This document shows positions 17,023-25,454 of a stretch of 45,214 nt of DNA, one piece after another. Location of the stretch: positions 1-45,214 of the forward strand of contig NZ_BATB01000026.1 in the NCBI RefSeq assembly GCF_000466965.1, in the 5' to 3' direction. How positions within the stretch are numbered: position 1 is the stretch's first letter; each line of letters begins with the position of its first letter. Under the pieces are notes generated by a model. The model was not told the origin of the DNA. It saw nothing but the letters and a program-made list of their open reading frames with translations, and ran no database searches. The position numbers and the translations under genes were made by a program. This stretch comes from Limimaricola cinnabarinus LL-001. Its GTDB lineage: Bacteria > Pseudomonadota > Alphaproteobacteria > Rhodobacterales > Rhodobacteraceae.

Positions 17023-18054
17023 TCAGGAGAACATCGCGCGCAGATCGACGGTGTCGCGCTGGCCCAGATCCTGCTTGTGATCGATGAGAAAGCGGTCCAT
17101 CGCAGCTTCACCGGCGGCGCGCAGCCGCGCGAGGATCACTGGCGCGGGAATCGCCTTGGTCGCGATGTTGAGATCGTTCATCAGCGCGTCGTCGCCGACC
17201 ATGTGGATCAGCACCCGCTTCATCGCGCCTTCGGGCAGCGTATGACCGTCGAGCAGTCGGCGCACGAAATCCACCGCGCGAAGCTCTCGCAGGAGCGATG
17301 AGTTGAAGCTGATCTCGTTGATCCGGTTCTGGATCGACGGGCTGTCGCCGGGAACGTCCTCGCGGTAGAGCGGATTGATGTTCACGATCAGAACATCGGC
17401 TGGCAAATCCTTGTTATATAACGGAAAAAGCGCCGGGTTTCCCGTATATCCCCCGTCCCAATAGGCCTCGCGCCGGCCGGTCGCCGGGTCGTCGATCTCA
17501 ACCGCTCGGAACAACGTCGGCAAGCAGGCCGAGGCAAGGATCGCCTTCGGCCCGAGGGCCTCGCCCGAGAACACGCGGATCTTGCCCGAACGCACATTCG
17601 TCGCGCCCACGAAAAGCGCGGGGCCGCCGGGTCCGCGCACCGCGTCGAAGGAGATCTCGTTAAGGATCCGCTCCAGCGGATTGCGCAGGAGCGAGCTGTA
17701 GGCATAGGGCGAAAACGCCCGCGTTGTCATGTCGAAGATCTTGAAGCTCGGCGACATCTCGATCGCGCGAGCCAGAGCCGGAGCGGTGGGCGCCAGCGCA
17801 GCGATCCAGTCCGACCAGCGGGCATCGGTGATCGCCCCCACACGGGCCCAGAACCACGCGAGAGAGGCGCGCGCGCCGCGGCGCCCGTCTTGCGCCCAGC
17901 CCGCCTTGAATGCCACCGCGTTCATCGCCCCCGCCGAGGTGCCCGAGATCGCGGCGATCTCGATGTCCTCCTCATCCAGAAGCCGGTCCAGCGCCCCCCA
18001 GGTGAAAGCGCCATGCGCGCCGCCGCCCTGAAGTGCGAGGCTGAGCCGGATCAC
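17023..18054 (-). CDS. Patatin-like phospholipase family protein
   Basis: A 343-residue acyl hydrolase. ALQGGGAHGAFTWG is the oxyanion glycine motif, ISGTSAGAMNA carries the nucleophile Ser in GxSxG, and WDGGYTGNP holds the catalytic Asp. No signal peptide, so it is cytoplasmic. The GTG start at 18054 overlaps the stop of the hydroxybutyrate dehydrogenase (GTGA), implying coupled translation. Patatin-type enzymes next to this dehydrogenase could act on polyhydroxybutyrate or membrane lipid; which one cannot be told from sequence. Confidence 0.88.
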   Translation of the reverse strand: MIRLSLALQGGGAHGAFTWGALDRLLDEEDIEIAAISGTSAGAMNAVAFKAGWAQDGRRGARASLAWFWARVGAITDARWSDWIAALAPTAPALARAIEMSPSFKIFDMTTRAFSPYAYSSLLRNPLERILNEISFDAVRGPGGPALFVGATNVRSGKIRVFSGEALGPKAILASACLPTLFRAVEIDDPATGRREAYWDGGYTGNPALFPLYNKDLPADVLIVNINPLYREDVPGDSPSIQNRINEISFNSSLLRELRAVDFVRRLLDGHTLPEGAMKRVLIHMVGDDALMNDLNIATKAIPAPVILARLRAAGEAAMDRFLIDHKQDLGQRDTVDLRAMFS

Positions 18055-18823
18055 AGCGCGGTCCAGCCGCCATCGACGCTGATCGTGGTGCCGGTGATCT
18101 GCGTCGCGGCGTCGGAGCATAGGAAGATGGCTGTGCCGCCGAGCTGTTCGGTGGTGGCGAACTCCTTGGAAGGTTGGCGCTCCAGCATCACCTCGCGGAT
18201 CACCGTGTCGCGATCCATGCCATGGGTCTTCATCTGATCGGGGATCTGCGACTCGACCAGCGGCGTCAGCACGTAGCCGGGCAGATCGCGTTGGCGGTGA
18301 TCGGCTCGCGCGCGGTCTCGAGCGCGGTCACCTTGGTCAGGCCGACGATGCCGTGCTTGGCGGCGACATAGGCGGATTTGAACGGGGAGGCGGTGAGGCC
18401 ATGGGCGCTGGCGATGTTGATCACCCGGCCCCAGCCCGCCTCGCGCATCATCGGCAACGCGACGGCGGTGGTGTGAAAGGCCGAGCTGAGGTTGATGGCG
18501 ATGATCGCGTCCCACTTGGCGGTAGGAAAGCGCTCGATCGGCGCGACATGCTGAACCCCGGCATTGTTGATCAGGATGTCGCAGCGCCCCGCCGTCTCGA
18601 CCAGAGCGCGAGCGGCGTCGCTGTCGGAGAGATCTGCCGCGATGTAGCGCGCCTTGACGCCATGCGCGTCGGCAATTTCCTGCGCAAGCGCATGGTCCTC
18701 ATCGCGATCCGTGAAGGAGTTGAGGACGACATCGGCGCCCGCCCGCGCCAGCTCGCGCGCCACTCCCAGTCCGATTCCCGAGTTCGAACCCGTGATGATC
18801 GCGGTCTTGCCCTTGAGCTGCAT
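18051..18823 (-). CDS. bdhA: 3-hydroxybutyrate dehydrogenase (SDR family), frameshifted
   Basis: Oxidises D-3-hydroxybutyrate to acetoacetate with NAD. Short-chain dehydrogenase motifs: TGSNSGIGLG cofactor loop near residue 12, INNAGVQHVAPIE (with the GVQHV typical of this enzyme), Ser in INIASAHGL and YVAAK. The frame breaks at 18277-18278; adding one base there turns AICPA into AICPGYVLTPLVE and leads to the normal C-terminus TTISVDGGWTAL. The corrected length is 257 residues. AAGGA precedes the start at 18823 by about 8 nt. It is coupled with the patatin gene. Confidence 0.9.
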
Positions 18824-19187
18824 CGTCGCCGTCCTTCTTGATGACATCTGCCATGGAATGTGGGGTATGGCAGTGGAAAAGCGAAGCGTTATCTCCCGCA
18901 ACCCCTTGATAAGCGTGAGATGGTTCGATAGCGCTCGGCCTATCGGCTTACAGCTTCATCAGTCTTGTCGCCTCCATGGCCTCAAAAAAAAACGCCCGCA
19001 CGAGGCGGGCGCTGAGTTATGAGGCAGGTTTCATACAGGCAAGAAACCTATCGAGCAGTGAGTCTCTTATAAGCCTTTCCCTGCCGTCCTCCAAGCTAAA
19101 AGTTTGATAAAGAACAGGGGGGGCTATACGGTTTTCTTCAACTACAAATCTGGTCAGAAAACCGAACCGACAGGGGCTCCTTTCAAG
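18824..19187. other. 364-nt intergenic region between bdhA and yejA
   Basis: Holds the leader of bdhA (minus), an orphan minus-strand terminator at 18984-19011, and on the minus strand a short open stretch (about 19145 down to the TAA at 19017-19019) that reads like protein at its end (SLEDGRERLIRDSLLDRFL) but has no good start. The stop lies six bases before the terminator. It may be a gene tail left by deletion, a small gene, or chance. No tRNA or attachment site is seen. Confidence 0.4.
18984..19011 (-). terminator. Strong orphan intrinsic terminator
   Basis: On the minus strand: CGCCCGC stem with a 5-nt loop and perfect complement, followed by nine T (the A run 18984-18992 on plus). No recognised minus-strand gene lies just upstream of it: the next DNA in that direction is the yejA gene, on the plus strand. 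It would insulate bdhA from read-through or end a short RNA. Confidence 0.85.
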
Positions 19188-21065
19188 ATGACACGATCCA
19201 TGACCACACTGCTTCAAGGTGGCGTCTTCATGCTGCTTTGCGGCACGACCGCGTTGCAGGCCGAGCCATCGCACGGAATCGCCATGTATGGAGAACCCGC
19301 ACTGCCGGAAGGGTTTACCGCCCTGCCCTATGCCAATCCCGACGCGCCGACCGGGGGCCGCATGGCCACGGCGGAGGTCGGCGGCTTCGACAGCCTCAAC
19401 CCCTATATCCTGAAGGGGTCTGTCCCGTGGCAGCTCAGCTACCTGATCGGCGAGAGCCTGATGGGCCGCACCCTCGATGAGCCCTTCTCTCTCTATGGCT
19501 TGTTGGCCGAATCGGTCGAGACGAGCCCCGAGCGCGATTGGGTCGAGTTCACCCTGCATCCTGACGCTGCCTTCTCCGACGGCAGCCCGGTCACCGTCGA
19601 GGACGTGATCTGGTCCTTCGAGACGCTCGGCACCGAGGGTCACCCGCGCTATCTAGGGTTCTGGGAAAAGGTCGAAAGCATCGAGGAGACCGGCGAGCGC
19701 AAGGTCCGGCTCACCTTCAACACCCCCGACCGCGAATTGGCACTGCTCGCGGGCATGCGACCGATCCTGAAAAAGGCGCAGTGGGAGGGCAAGGACTTTG
19801 CCGAGAGCGGGCTCGACACCATCCCGATCACCTCGGCACCCTACGTGATCGACGATTTCGAGGCGGGCCGCTTCATCGCGCTCAAGCGCGACCCCGACTA
19901 CTGGGGCGCCGATATCCCGTTCCGGCGCGGCACCAACGTGCTCGACGAGATCCGGCTCGAATTCTTCGGCGACGAGACGGCGGCCTTCGAGGCCTTCAAG
20001 ACCGGTGAAACCGATTTCACCCGCGAATTCAACGTCGCGCGGTGGGAAAGCCAATATGACTTCCCGCGCGTGCGCTCGGGCGAGGTGGTGCTTGAGGAGC
20101 TGCCGCACGGCCGTCCCTCGGGCATGACCGGCTTTGTGATGAACAGCCGCAAGCCGGTGTTCGAGGATTGGCGCGTAAGACAGGCCATGATCGAGGCGTT
20201 CAACTTCGAGTTCATCAACGACGCGATGACCGGCGGCGCACAGCCGCGCATCACCTCGTATTTCTCGAACTCGCCGCTCGGCATGGACGAAGGCCCGGCC
20301 GAGGGCCGCGTCAAGGAATTCCTGATGCGCTGGGAGGACGACCTGCTGCCCGGCGCGCTCGAAGGCTATGCCCTCCCCGTCAGTGACGGCTCGGAGCGCA
20401 ACCGCAAGGGCACGGCGGCCGCGCTGGCGCTGCTGTCGAGCGCGGGCTGGGTGATCCAGAACGGGGTGCTGACCAACGAGTCGACCGGCGAGCCTTTCGC
20501 CTTCGACATCCTGCTCGAGACCGGCAGCTCCGAGAACGCGTCGATCATCGACATGTATGTGCAGGCGCTCGAGCGGATCGGCGTGACGCCGACCATCACC
20601 ACGGTCGACAGCGCCCAGTTCAAGGAGCGCACCGACGCCTACGATTTCGACATGACCTACTTCCGCCGCGGCCTGTCGCTCAGCCCCGGCAACGAGCAAT
20701 ACGCCTATTGGGGGGCCGAGGCCGCCGGGACGCCGGGCGGGCGCAACGCCATGGGCGTGCAGAGCCCTGCCGTCGACGGGCTGATCGACCTGCTGCTCAC
20801 CTCCGAGAGCCAAAACGATTTCGTCGCCGCGACCAAGGCGCTCGACCGGGTGCTGACGACGGGGCGCTACGTGATCCCGATCTACCAGTGGAACATCAGC
20901 CGCATTGCCTATGACGCCGACCTGCACCACCCCGAGACCATCCCGGTCTTCGGCGACTGGCCCGGCTGGCAGCCTGACGTCTGGTGGCACGAAGAGGCGG
21001 CAGAGGGCACCGAGGACGCCGCGGATGCGCCTGATACCGCCAGCGAAGCGGAGAGCGCCCAGTGA
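19188..21065 (+). CDS. YejA-like extracellular solute-binding protein (family 5)
   Basis: A 625-residue periplasmic binding protein of the oligopeptide/microcin C (SBP_bac_5) class. A signal peptide is followed by EPSHGIAMYGEPALPEGF, typical of YejA proteins, with GRMATAEVGGFDSLNPY and EPFSLYGLLAESVE further on. The last 25 residues are acidic and alanine-rich. Start 19188 is preferred because it supplies a basic residue before the hydrophobic core; 19200 is possible. In most relatives yejBEF permease genes follow, but here none are present, so this binding protein is an orphan in this window. A tiny lipoprotein gene overlaps its stop. Confidence 0.9.
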   Translation: MTRSMTTLLQGGVFMLLCGTTALQAEPSHGIAMYGEPALPEGFTALPYANPDAPTGGRMATAEVGGFDSLNPYILKGSVPWQLSYLIGESLMGRTLDEPFSLYGLLAESVETSPERDWVEFTLHPDAAFSDGSPVTVEDVIWSFETLGTEGHPRYLGFWEKVESIEETGERKVRLTFNTPDRELALLAGMRPILKKAQWEGKDFAESGLDTIPITSAPYVIDDFEAGRFIALKRDPDYWGADIPFRRGTNVLDEIRLEFFGDETAAFEAFKTGETDFTREFNVARWESQYDFPRVRSGEVVLEELPHGRPSGMTGFVMNSRKPVFEDWRVRQAMIEAFNFEFINDAMTGGAQPRITSYFSNSPLGMDEGPAEGRVKEFLMRWEDDLLPGALEGYALPVSDGSERNRKGTAAALALLSSAGWVIQNGVLTNESTGEPFAFDILLETGSSENASIIDMYVQALERIGVTPTITTVDSAQFKERTDAYDFDMTYFRRGLSLSPGNEQYAYWGAEAAGTPGGRNAMGVQSPAVDGLIDLLLTSESQNDFVAATKALDRVLTTGRYVIPIYQWNISRIAYDADLHHPETIPVFGDWPGWQPDVWWHEEAAEGTEDAADAPDTASEAESAQ

Positions 21066-21190
21066 GGCGCTGCGCGCTCGTGCTGGCGCTCTTGGGCCTC
21101 GTTGCGGCCTGTACGCCGGTCAAGGTCGTCGGCAACGCCGCTGTCGGCACCGCGCAGCTCGGTCTCGGGGTCGTCGATATGGCGATCTGA
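21062..21190 (+). CDS. 42-residue predicted lipoprotein
   Basis: GTG start overlapping the yejA stop (GTGA). The product begins MRRCALVLALLGLVAAC, a complete lipoprotein signal with lipobox LVAAC at residue 17, then only 25 residues (TPVKVVGNAAVG...) with no charged core. Such very small lipoproteins are poorly studied. Coupling to the binding-protein gene and a terminator 50 nt later support a real gene. Function unknown. Confidence 0.68.
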   Translation: MRRCALVLALLGLVAACTPVKVVGNAAVGTAQLGLGVVDMAI

Positions 21191-21239
21191 GCCGGGGGTC
21201 CCTCACGATCCGACCCGATGGTCGGGGCGACCTTCCGCA

Positions 21240-21271
21240 GGGGGCGGACCGGAACCCGGTCCGCCCCCTTT
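21240..21271 (+). terminator. Intrinsic terminator after the yejA-lipoprotein unit
   Basis: 11-bp perfect stem (GGGGGCGGACC and complement) around a 7-nt loop, ending in TTT. It lies 50 nt after the small lipoprotein stop. Confidence 0.75.
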
Positions 21272-21314
21272 CCGTTGCCGCCATGAAGCATCGGGCAGCA
21301 TGAGGAGACCCGCG

Positions 21315-21653
21315 ATGAAATGGAGCCATGTGGCCAAGCACTGGCACGCTTTCGTGCCCAACATCCTGACGCAGTGGCCGGATCTCGACAGCGACGAGGT
21401 CGAGGCCACCGAAGGGGAGCTGGGCCCGTTCCTCGATCATATGTGCGAGGTGACCGGCATGAGCCGCGAAGACGCGCGCGACGAGGTCTCGGAATGGCTC
21501 GAGGGCACGGACCCGGCCGACGCGGTGATGGACGAGACCCGCGACAACGAACGGATTATCGCCTCGGCCCGGTCGATGCATCCCGGCGAGGACGTGTTCA
21601 GCGACGACGCCGAATTCGGCGATGACGACAGCAAGGACGGGCGCGACAGCTGA
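21315..21653 (+). CDS. Small acidic protein, CsbD-like
   Basis: A 112-residue strongly acidic protein. Its first 65 residues follow the CsbD-like spacing (KWSHVAKHWHAFVPNILTQW, then a WP.L..DEVE....G segment and a G..REDA..EV..WL ending), seen here as similarity of pattern only. The tail is Asp/Glu-rich. CsbD proteins are stress-associated in other bacteria. It stands alone between a terminator and a convergent regulator gene. It could also be simply a Rhodobacterales-specific hypothetical protein. Confidence 0.7.
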   Translation: MKWSHVAKHWHAFVPNILTQWPDLDSDEVEATEGELGPFLDHMCEVTGMSREDARDEVSEWLEGTDPADAVMDETRDNERIIASARSMHPGEDVFSDDAEFGDDDSKDGRDS

Positions 21654-21662
21654 GCGCGCGGC

Positions 21663-22291
21663 TCACTCGAGCGACGTGACCCATAGGATCGTCGCGTCCT
21701 CGGGGCTGGTCGAGATCACGTTGTGGCCCATCGCGGCGTCGTAATAGGCGCTGTCGCCACGCTTCATCTCGACCGGCTCGTAAAACTCGGTCAGTAGCCG
21801 GATCGTGCCGGTGAGCACGTAGAGGAATTCCTCCCCGTCGTGTCGCACCCAGCCATCGAACTCCTCAAAGGCGCGCGCCTGATCCGGGCGCGGTAAGGCA
21901 GCATCTTCTTGGCCCTGATACCTTCGGCCAGAAGCTTGTGCTCGTAAGTCGCGGTGATCTGCCCCGTACCCTCGCCTGCGCGGGTCGTCACCATGCGGCC
22001 CAGTACCCGATCGCGGCGCGGCGGGGTGAACAGCTGCGGCACGGTGATGCCCAAGCCCTGCGCCAGCTTCTTGAGCGCGTCATAGGTCGGCGACATCTGC
22101 CCGTTCTCGATCTTCGAAAGCGTCGAGCGCGCGAGACCTGCATGCCCCGCCGCCTGTTCGAGCGTCCAGCCCTGCGCCTGACGCAGCTCACGCACGCGCG
22201 GCCCGAGATCGAGCGGAGGGGCGGTTTCGGAGGTGCCGTTCTCGCGCGCGATGCGGATCAGGGCGCCGGGACGGGTGTCTGGGTCGGGCAT
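21663..22291 (-). CDS. XRE family regulator with cupin domain, frameshifted
   Basis: A regulator of about 209 residues: N-terminal helix-turn-helix of the Cro/C1 type (LEQAAGHAGLARSTLSKIE, residues about 43-62) and a C-terminal cupin (RHDGEEFLYVLTG, then GDSAYYDAAMGHNV). The frame is broken at 21878-21879; one extra C on plus gives RARIRARAFEEFDGWV and joins both parts. Proteins of this layout commonly control amino acid, polyamine or aldehyde metabolism. It is divergent from the FrnE-type gene 86 nt away, which could be its target. Confidence 0.87.
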
Positions 22292-22377
22292 GCGCCGACA
22301 TATACGCGAGGCGCGCGCGCTTGCAACCGAAGGCCAGCGGGGCTAGCTGCGAGGCTGCATAACGATGAGGCGGCACC

Positions 22378-23021
22378 ATGGTGAAACTCGATATCCTCTC
22401 CGATCCGATCTGCCCGTGGTGCTGGATCGGCAAGGCCGGTCTCGACGCGGCGCTGGCCGAGACCCCCGACCATCCCTTTTCCATCGAATGGCACCCGTTC
22501 CAGCTTAACCCCGACATGCCGGCGGGCGGCATGGACCGGCGCGCCTATCTCGAAGCCAAGTTCGGCGCCGCGACGGCGCGGCACGGGCCTATGCGCCGAT
22601 CGTCGAGCGCGCCGCCGAAGCCGGTCTCGCGCTCAACCTCGACCGGATCGCCACCACGCCGAACACACTCGATGCGCACAGGCTCATTCACTGGGCCGGG
22701 ATCGAGGGGCGGCAGACAGCGGCGGTGAGCGCGCTGTTCAGGGCCTATTTCACCGACGGGCGCGACATTGGCGACCACGATGTGCTCGCCGACATTGCCG
22801 ACGGGATCGAGATGGACGCGGCCATGGTGCGCCGTCTTCTGGACGGCGATTCCGATCTTGAGAATATCCGCCGCCGCGACGCGCATAGCCGCGAGATGGG
22901 CGTGACCGGCGTGCCGACCTTCATCGTGGCACAACGCCACGGCGTGCCGGGCGCCCAAACCAAGGAGATGTGGGTCAAGGTGATCGGCGACATCCGCGCC
23001 CAGATCGCCGACGAGGGCTAG
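22378..23021 (+). CDS. DsbA-family oxidoreductase (FrnE-like), frameshifted
   Basis: A thioredoxin-fold protein of about 214 residues without signal peptide. SDPICPWCWIG at residue 8 has the CPWC active site typical of the cytoplasmic FrnE/2-hydroxychromene-2-carboxylate isomerase-like group, and GVTGVPTFIV is the cis-Pro loop. The frame is broken at 22567: one added G gives AKFGGRDGAARAYAPIVE and reconnects to the second half. Its TAG stop shares the CTAG at 23018-23021 with the convergent glycosyltransferase gene. Likely disulfide reductase/isomerase; substrate unknown. Confidence 0.87.
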
Positions 23022-24400
23022 GGGCTGAAGGCGAGGTCCACCGCCTCCCGTCGGCCGCCGCGCCGCAAGGGGTGGCCGCCTGCCGGCGCGGCGGTCTTTC
23101 CCCTCGTGGCGGCCAAGGCCTGCGCCGTACCCTGCCGTGCCACCCACAGCACCGCGCCCGTCAGTTCGGGCGTATCAACGCTGCGCCAGACCGGGCGGTC
23201 CGGCAGGACGAGCGCCAGGTTCCCAGCGATCCAGATGCTGTCGCTCACCACCGCCGCGTCGGAGTGGCGGTCCTCGATCCACTTTGCCAGCCCCGCGAAA
23301 TCGGCGGCGCGGTAGCCCGGCTCAACCCAGCCCGACACCGGCAACAGCGCAAAGCCCGTGACCCAGAGCGCGCCGAGCCCGCGCGCGAGCCACCGCCCGC
23401 CGAGCGGCCCGAGGCTGTCGAGCGCCCAGAGCACGAAAACCGGGGCGGAGAACACGGCGATCGGCAGCAGCCAGCGATCGGCCACGTCGGTCACGCCGGA
23501 CAGCACGACCCCGACCGCGAGCAGCCCCGCGCCAGCCCCCATGGTGACCAGCATCAGCCGCGACTGCGGATCAGGACGCCAGCGGGCTTGGCCGCGAAGC
23601 TTGAAGGCGATGAGACCGCCGACCACGATCACCAGACCGCAAAAGGCGATCCAGGCCGAGGCGAGGCTTCCCAGCCCGGCGAGCATGCGCCACAGCGGCG
23701 CGGCCTCATCGATCCCCAGCTTGTGCAAGGACCCTCCCGCGACGACCGGGTTGCGAAACACCCACCAGAACGGCAAGGCGACCACCGCTGCGGCCGCGAC
23801 CACCGCCAACATGACGCCGCGCGGGTCGATCCGCGCCCGCCATTCGGCACGCAGACAGGCCGCAAGCAGGATCGCCAGCGGCAGCAGCGCCACGTTCCAT
23901 TTGGAGATGGCCCCGAGCCCTGCCGTAATGCCCAAGGCCGCCCACGCCCCCAATCCCGCGCGCCCCGGGCCGCGCAACACACGGTCCGCAAGCGCCATCA
24001 CGAGAAGCGCCATGGTCAGCGCCAGCACCGAATGGGTAAGCGCGCGCTGGGCCTCCCACAAAACCTGCGGCAAAAGGCCGAGACCCATCACCGCCACCCC
24101 CGCCTCGAAAGGCGGACGCAAGCGGCGCAGCATCGCATAAAGCAAAAGTCCCGCCGTACCGAGCAACGCGTATTTAAGCAGCGCGAGGCCGAGGATCCCC
24201 TGACCCACCACGGCAAAGACCAGCCATTGCAGCCAGAAATACAGCGGCGGTTGTGCGTTGTAGCCCAAGGCGAGATTGCGCGCGAAATAGAACGCCTCGG
24301 CCTCGTCAAGTTCGAGCGCGGGGCCTTGGGCGAAGCGCCATGCCACCTGAACCATCGCCCAGACGACGATCAGCGCGATCCAGGCGCGATCGCTCGTCAT
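23018..24400 (-). CDS. GT39-type (ArnT-like) membrane glycosyltransferase
   Basis: A 460-residue polytopic protein with about ten or more membrane helices. LELDEAEAFYFARNLALGY near residue 28 is the first periplasmic loop with the conserved acidic pair of the PMT_2/ArnT family, which moves sugar from polyprenyl phosphate to lipid A or protein. The C-terminus is a short soluble domain. Start 24400 overlaps the LABN gene (ATGA). It is last in the order mfd, GT2, LABN, GT39, so likely transfers the sugar that the GT2 protein attaches to the lipid carrier. Confidence 0.88.
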   Translation of the reverse strand: MTSDRAWIALIVVWAMVQVAWRFAQGPALELDEAEAFYFARNLALGYNAQPPLYFWLQWLVFAVVGQGILGLALLKYALLGTAGLLLYAMLRRLRPPFEAGVAVMGLGLLPQVLWEAQRALTHSVLALTMALLVMALADRVLRGPGRAGLGAWAALGITAGLGAISKWNVALLPLAILLAACLRAEWRARIDPRGVMLAVVAAAAVVALPFWWVFRNPVVAGGSLHKLGIDEAAPLWRMLAGLGSLASAWIAFCGLVIVVGGLIAFKLRGQARWRPDPQSRLMLVTMGAGAGLLAVGVVLSGVTDVADRWLLPIAVFSAPVFVLWALDSLGPLGGRWLARGLGALWVTGFALLPVSGWVEPGYRAADFAGLAKWIEDRHSDAAVVSDSIWIAGNLALVLPDRPVWRSVDTPELTGAVLWVARQGTAQALAATRGKTAAPAGGHPLRRGGRREAVDLAFSP

Positions 24401-24714
24401 GGTTCGGCGCGGTTCTCGGCCTGCCGTTCGGACCAGATGAAATAGATGTTGCGCGCATAGACAACCAGGCCGAAGGCTTGGCCGAGAATGAACACCGGAT
24501 CCTGCCGCCAGATCGCATAGGCGAGCAGCATCGCGCCGCCACTGGCCGAGAAATACCAGAACGCCTCGGGCACGATCGACTTGCGCACCCGCTCGCTGGC
24601 AATCCATTGCACGAGAAACCGCGCCGAAAACAGAGCTTGGGCCAGAAAGCCGACGGTCAACCATGCGATCTCGGCCCAGCCGGTCCGGGCGAACCATTCG
24701 GTGAACAAGGTCAT
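24397..24714 (-). CDS. Lipid A biosynthesis N-terminal (LABN) domain membrane protein
   Basis: A 105-residue protein with three membrane helices. FLAQALFSARFLVQWIASE, KSIVPEAFWYFSASGG and LGQAFGLVVYARNIYFIW are the standard LABN pattern, found alone here and as the N-terminus of some LpxB proteins. It overlaps the GT2 gene upstream and the GT39 gene downstream by ATGA each. Probably helps transfer or flipping of a lipid-linked sugar; the precise role is not known. Confidence 0.9.
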   Translation of the reverse strand: MTLFTEWFARTGWAEIAWLTVGFLAQALFSARFLVQWIASERVRKSIVPEAFWYFSASGGAMLLAYAIWRQDPVFILGQAFGLVVYARNIYFIWSERQAENRAEP

Positions 24715-25454
24715 AGGATCTCCTCGGTCCGCGCCGGGCGCGCGCGCATCACCAGCCAGCGGACCCCCATCAGGTCGGGAATGCCCTGCAGGCCCCGCTT
24801 CCAGTTGGTATAGTTCGAAGCGCCATGACGCCGGGCCCGGTCGCCGATCGGCACATAGGCCGTACTCGCTCCATAGGCGCGGAACAGCGCCGGCAGATAG
24901 CGATGCTGGCCGTGAAAGAACGGCAAGGCGAGATGACGGTCGCGTTCGAACACCTTGAGGCCGCAGCCGGTATCGGGGCAATCGTCGCGCAGGACCCGGC
25001 GGCGCAGCGCATTGGCGAGCCGCGAAGCGGTGCGCTTGGACCATGTGTCGCGCCGCTTGGCGCGCACACCGCCGACAAGCTGGGGACCGGCGGGGTCGTA
25101 GGCCGCGACCAGCGCCGGGATGTCCCCCGGCGGGTTCTGCCCGTCGCCGTCGAGCGTGGCGATCAGGGGAAAGCGCGCGGCGGCAACGCCGCTGCGCACG
25201 CTGGCGCTCTGCCCGGCATTCGCGGTATGGCGCAGTACCCGCAGGCGCGGATGTCGCGCCCGCAACGCCGCCAACCGCACCGTGCTGTCATCGGTCGAGC
25301 AATCGTCCACGACGATCAGCTCTCCCAAAAGCGCCTCCGGCAGCACGTCGAAGGATTCCTGCACCAGAGCGTCGATGTTCCCTGCTTCGTTATAAGCTGG
25401 AATAACGAGCGTTATCCTGTGGTTGCGTTCCGTTGTTGAAGTCGGTTCCGTCAT
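24711..25454 (-). CDS. Family 2 glycosyltransferase (polyprenyl-phosphate sugar transferase type)
   Basis: A 247-residue GT-A enzyme. LVIPAYNEAGNIDALV at residue 16, VVDDCSTDDS, LDGDGQNPPGDIP (DxD metal site) and CGLKVFERD match the dolichol/undecaprenyl-phosphate mannosyltransferase and ArnC group. It lacks the C-terminal membrane helices of ArnC. Start codon and mfd stop share one base (TGATG), so it is probably co-translated after mfd. It likely supplies a polyprenyl-phosphate sugar to the GT39 enzyme. Confidence 0.9.
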   Translation of the reverse strand: MTEPTSTTERNHRITLVIPAYNEAGNIDALVQESFDVLPEALLGELIVVDDCSTDDSTVRLAALRARHPRLRVLRHTANAGQSASVRSGVAAARFPLIATLDGDGQNPPGDIPALVAAYDPAGPQLVGGVRAKRRDTWSKRTASRLANALRRRVLRDDCPDTGCGLKVFERDRHLALPFFHGQHRYLPALFRAYGASTAYVPIGDRARRHGASNYTNWKRGLQGIPDLMGVRWLVMRARPARTEEIL

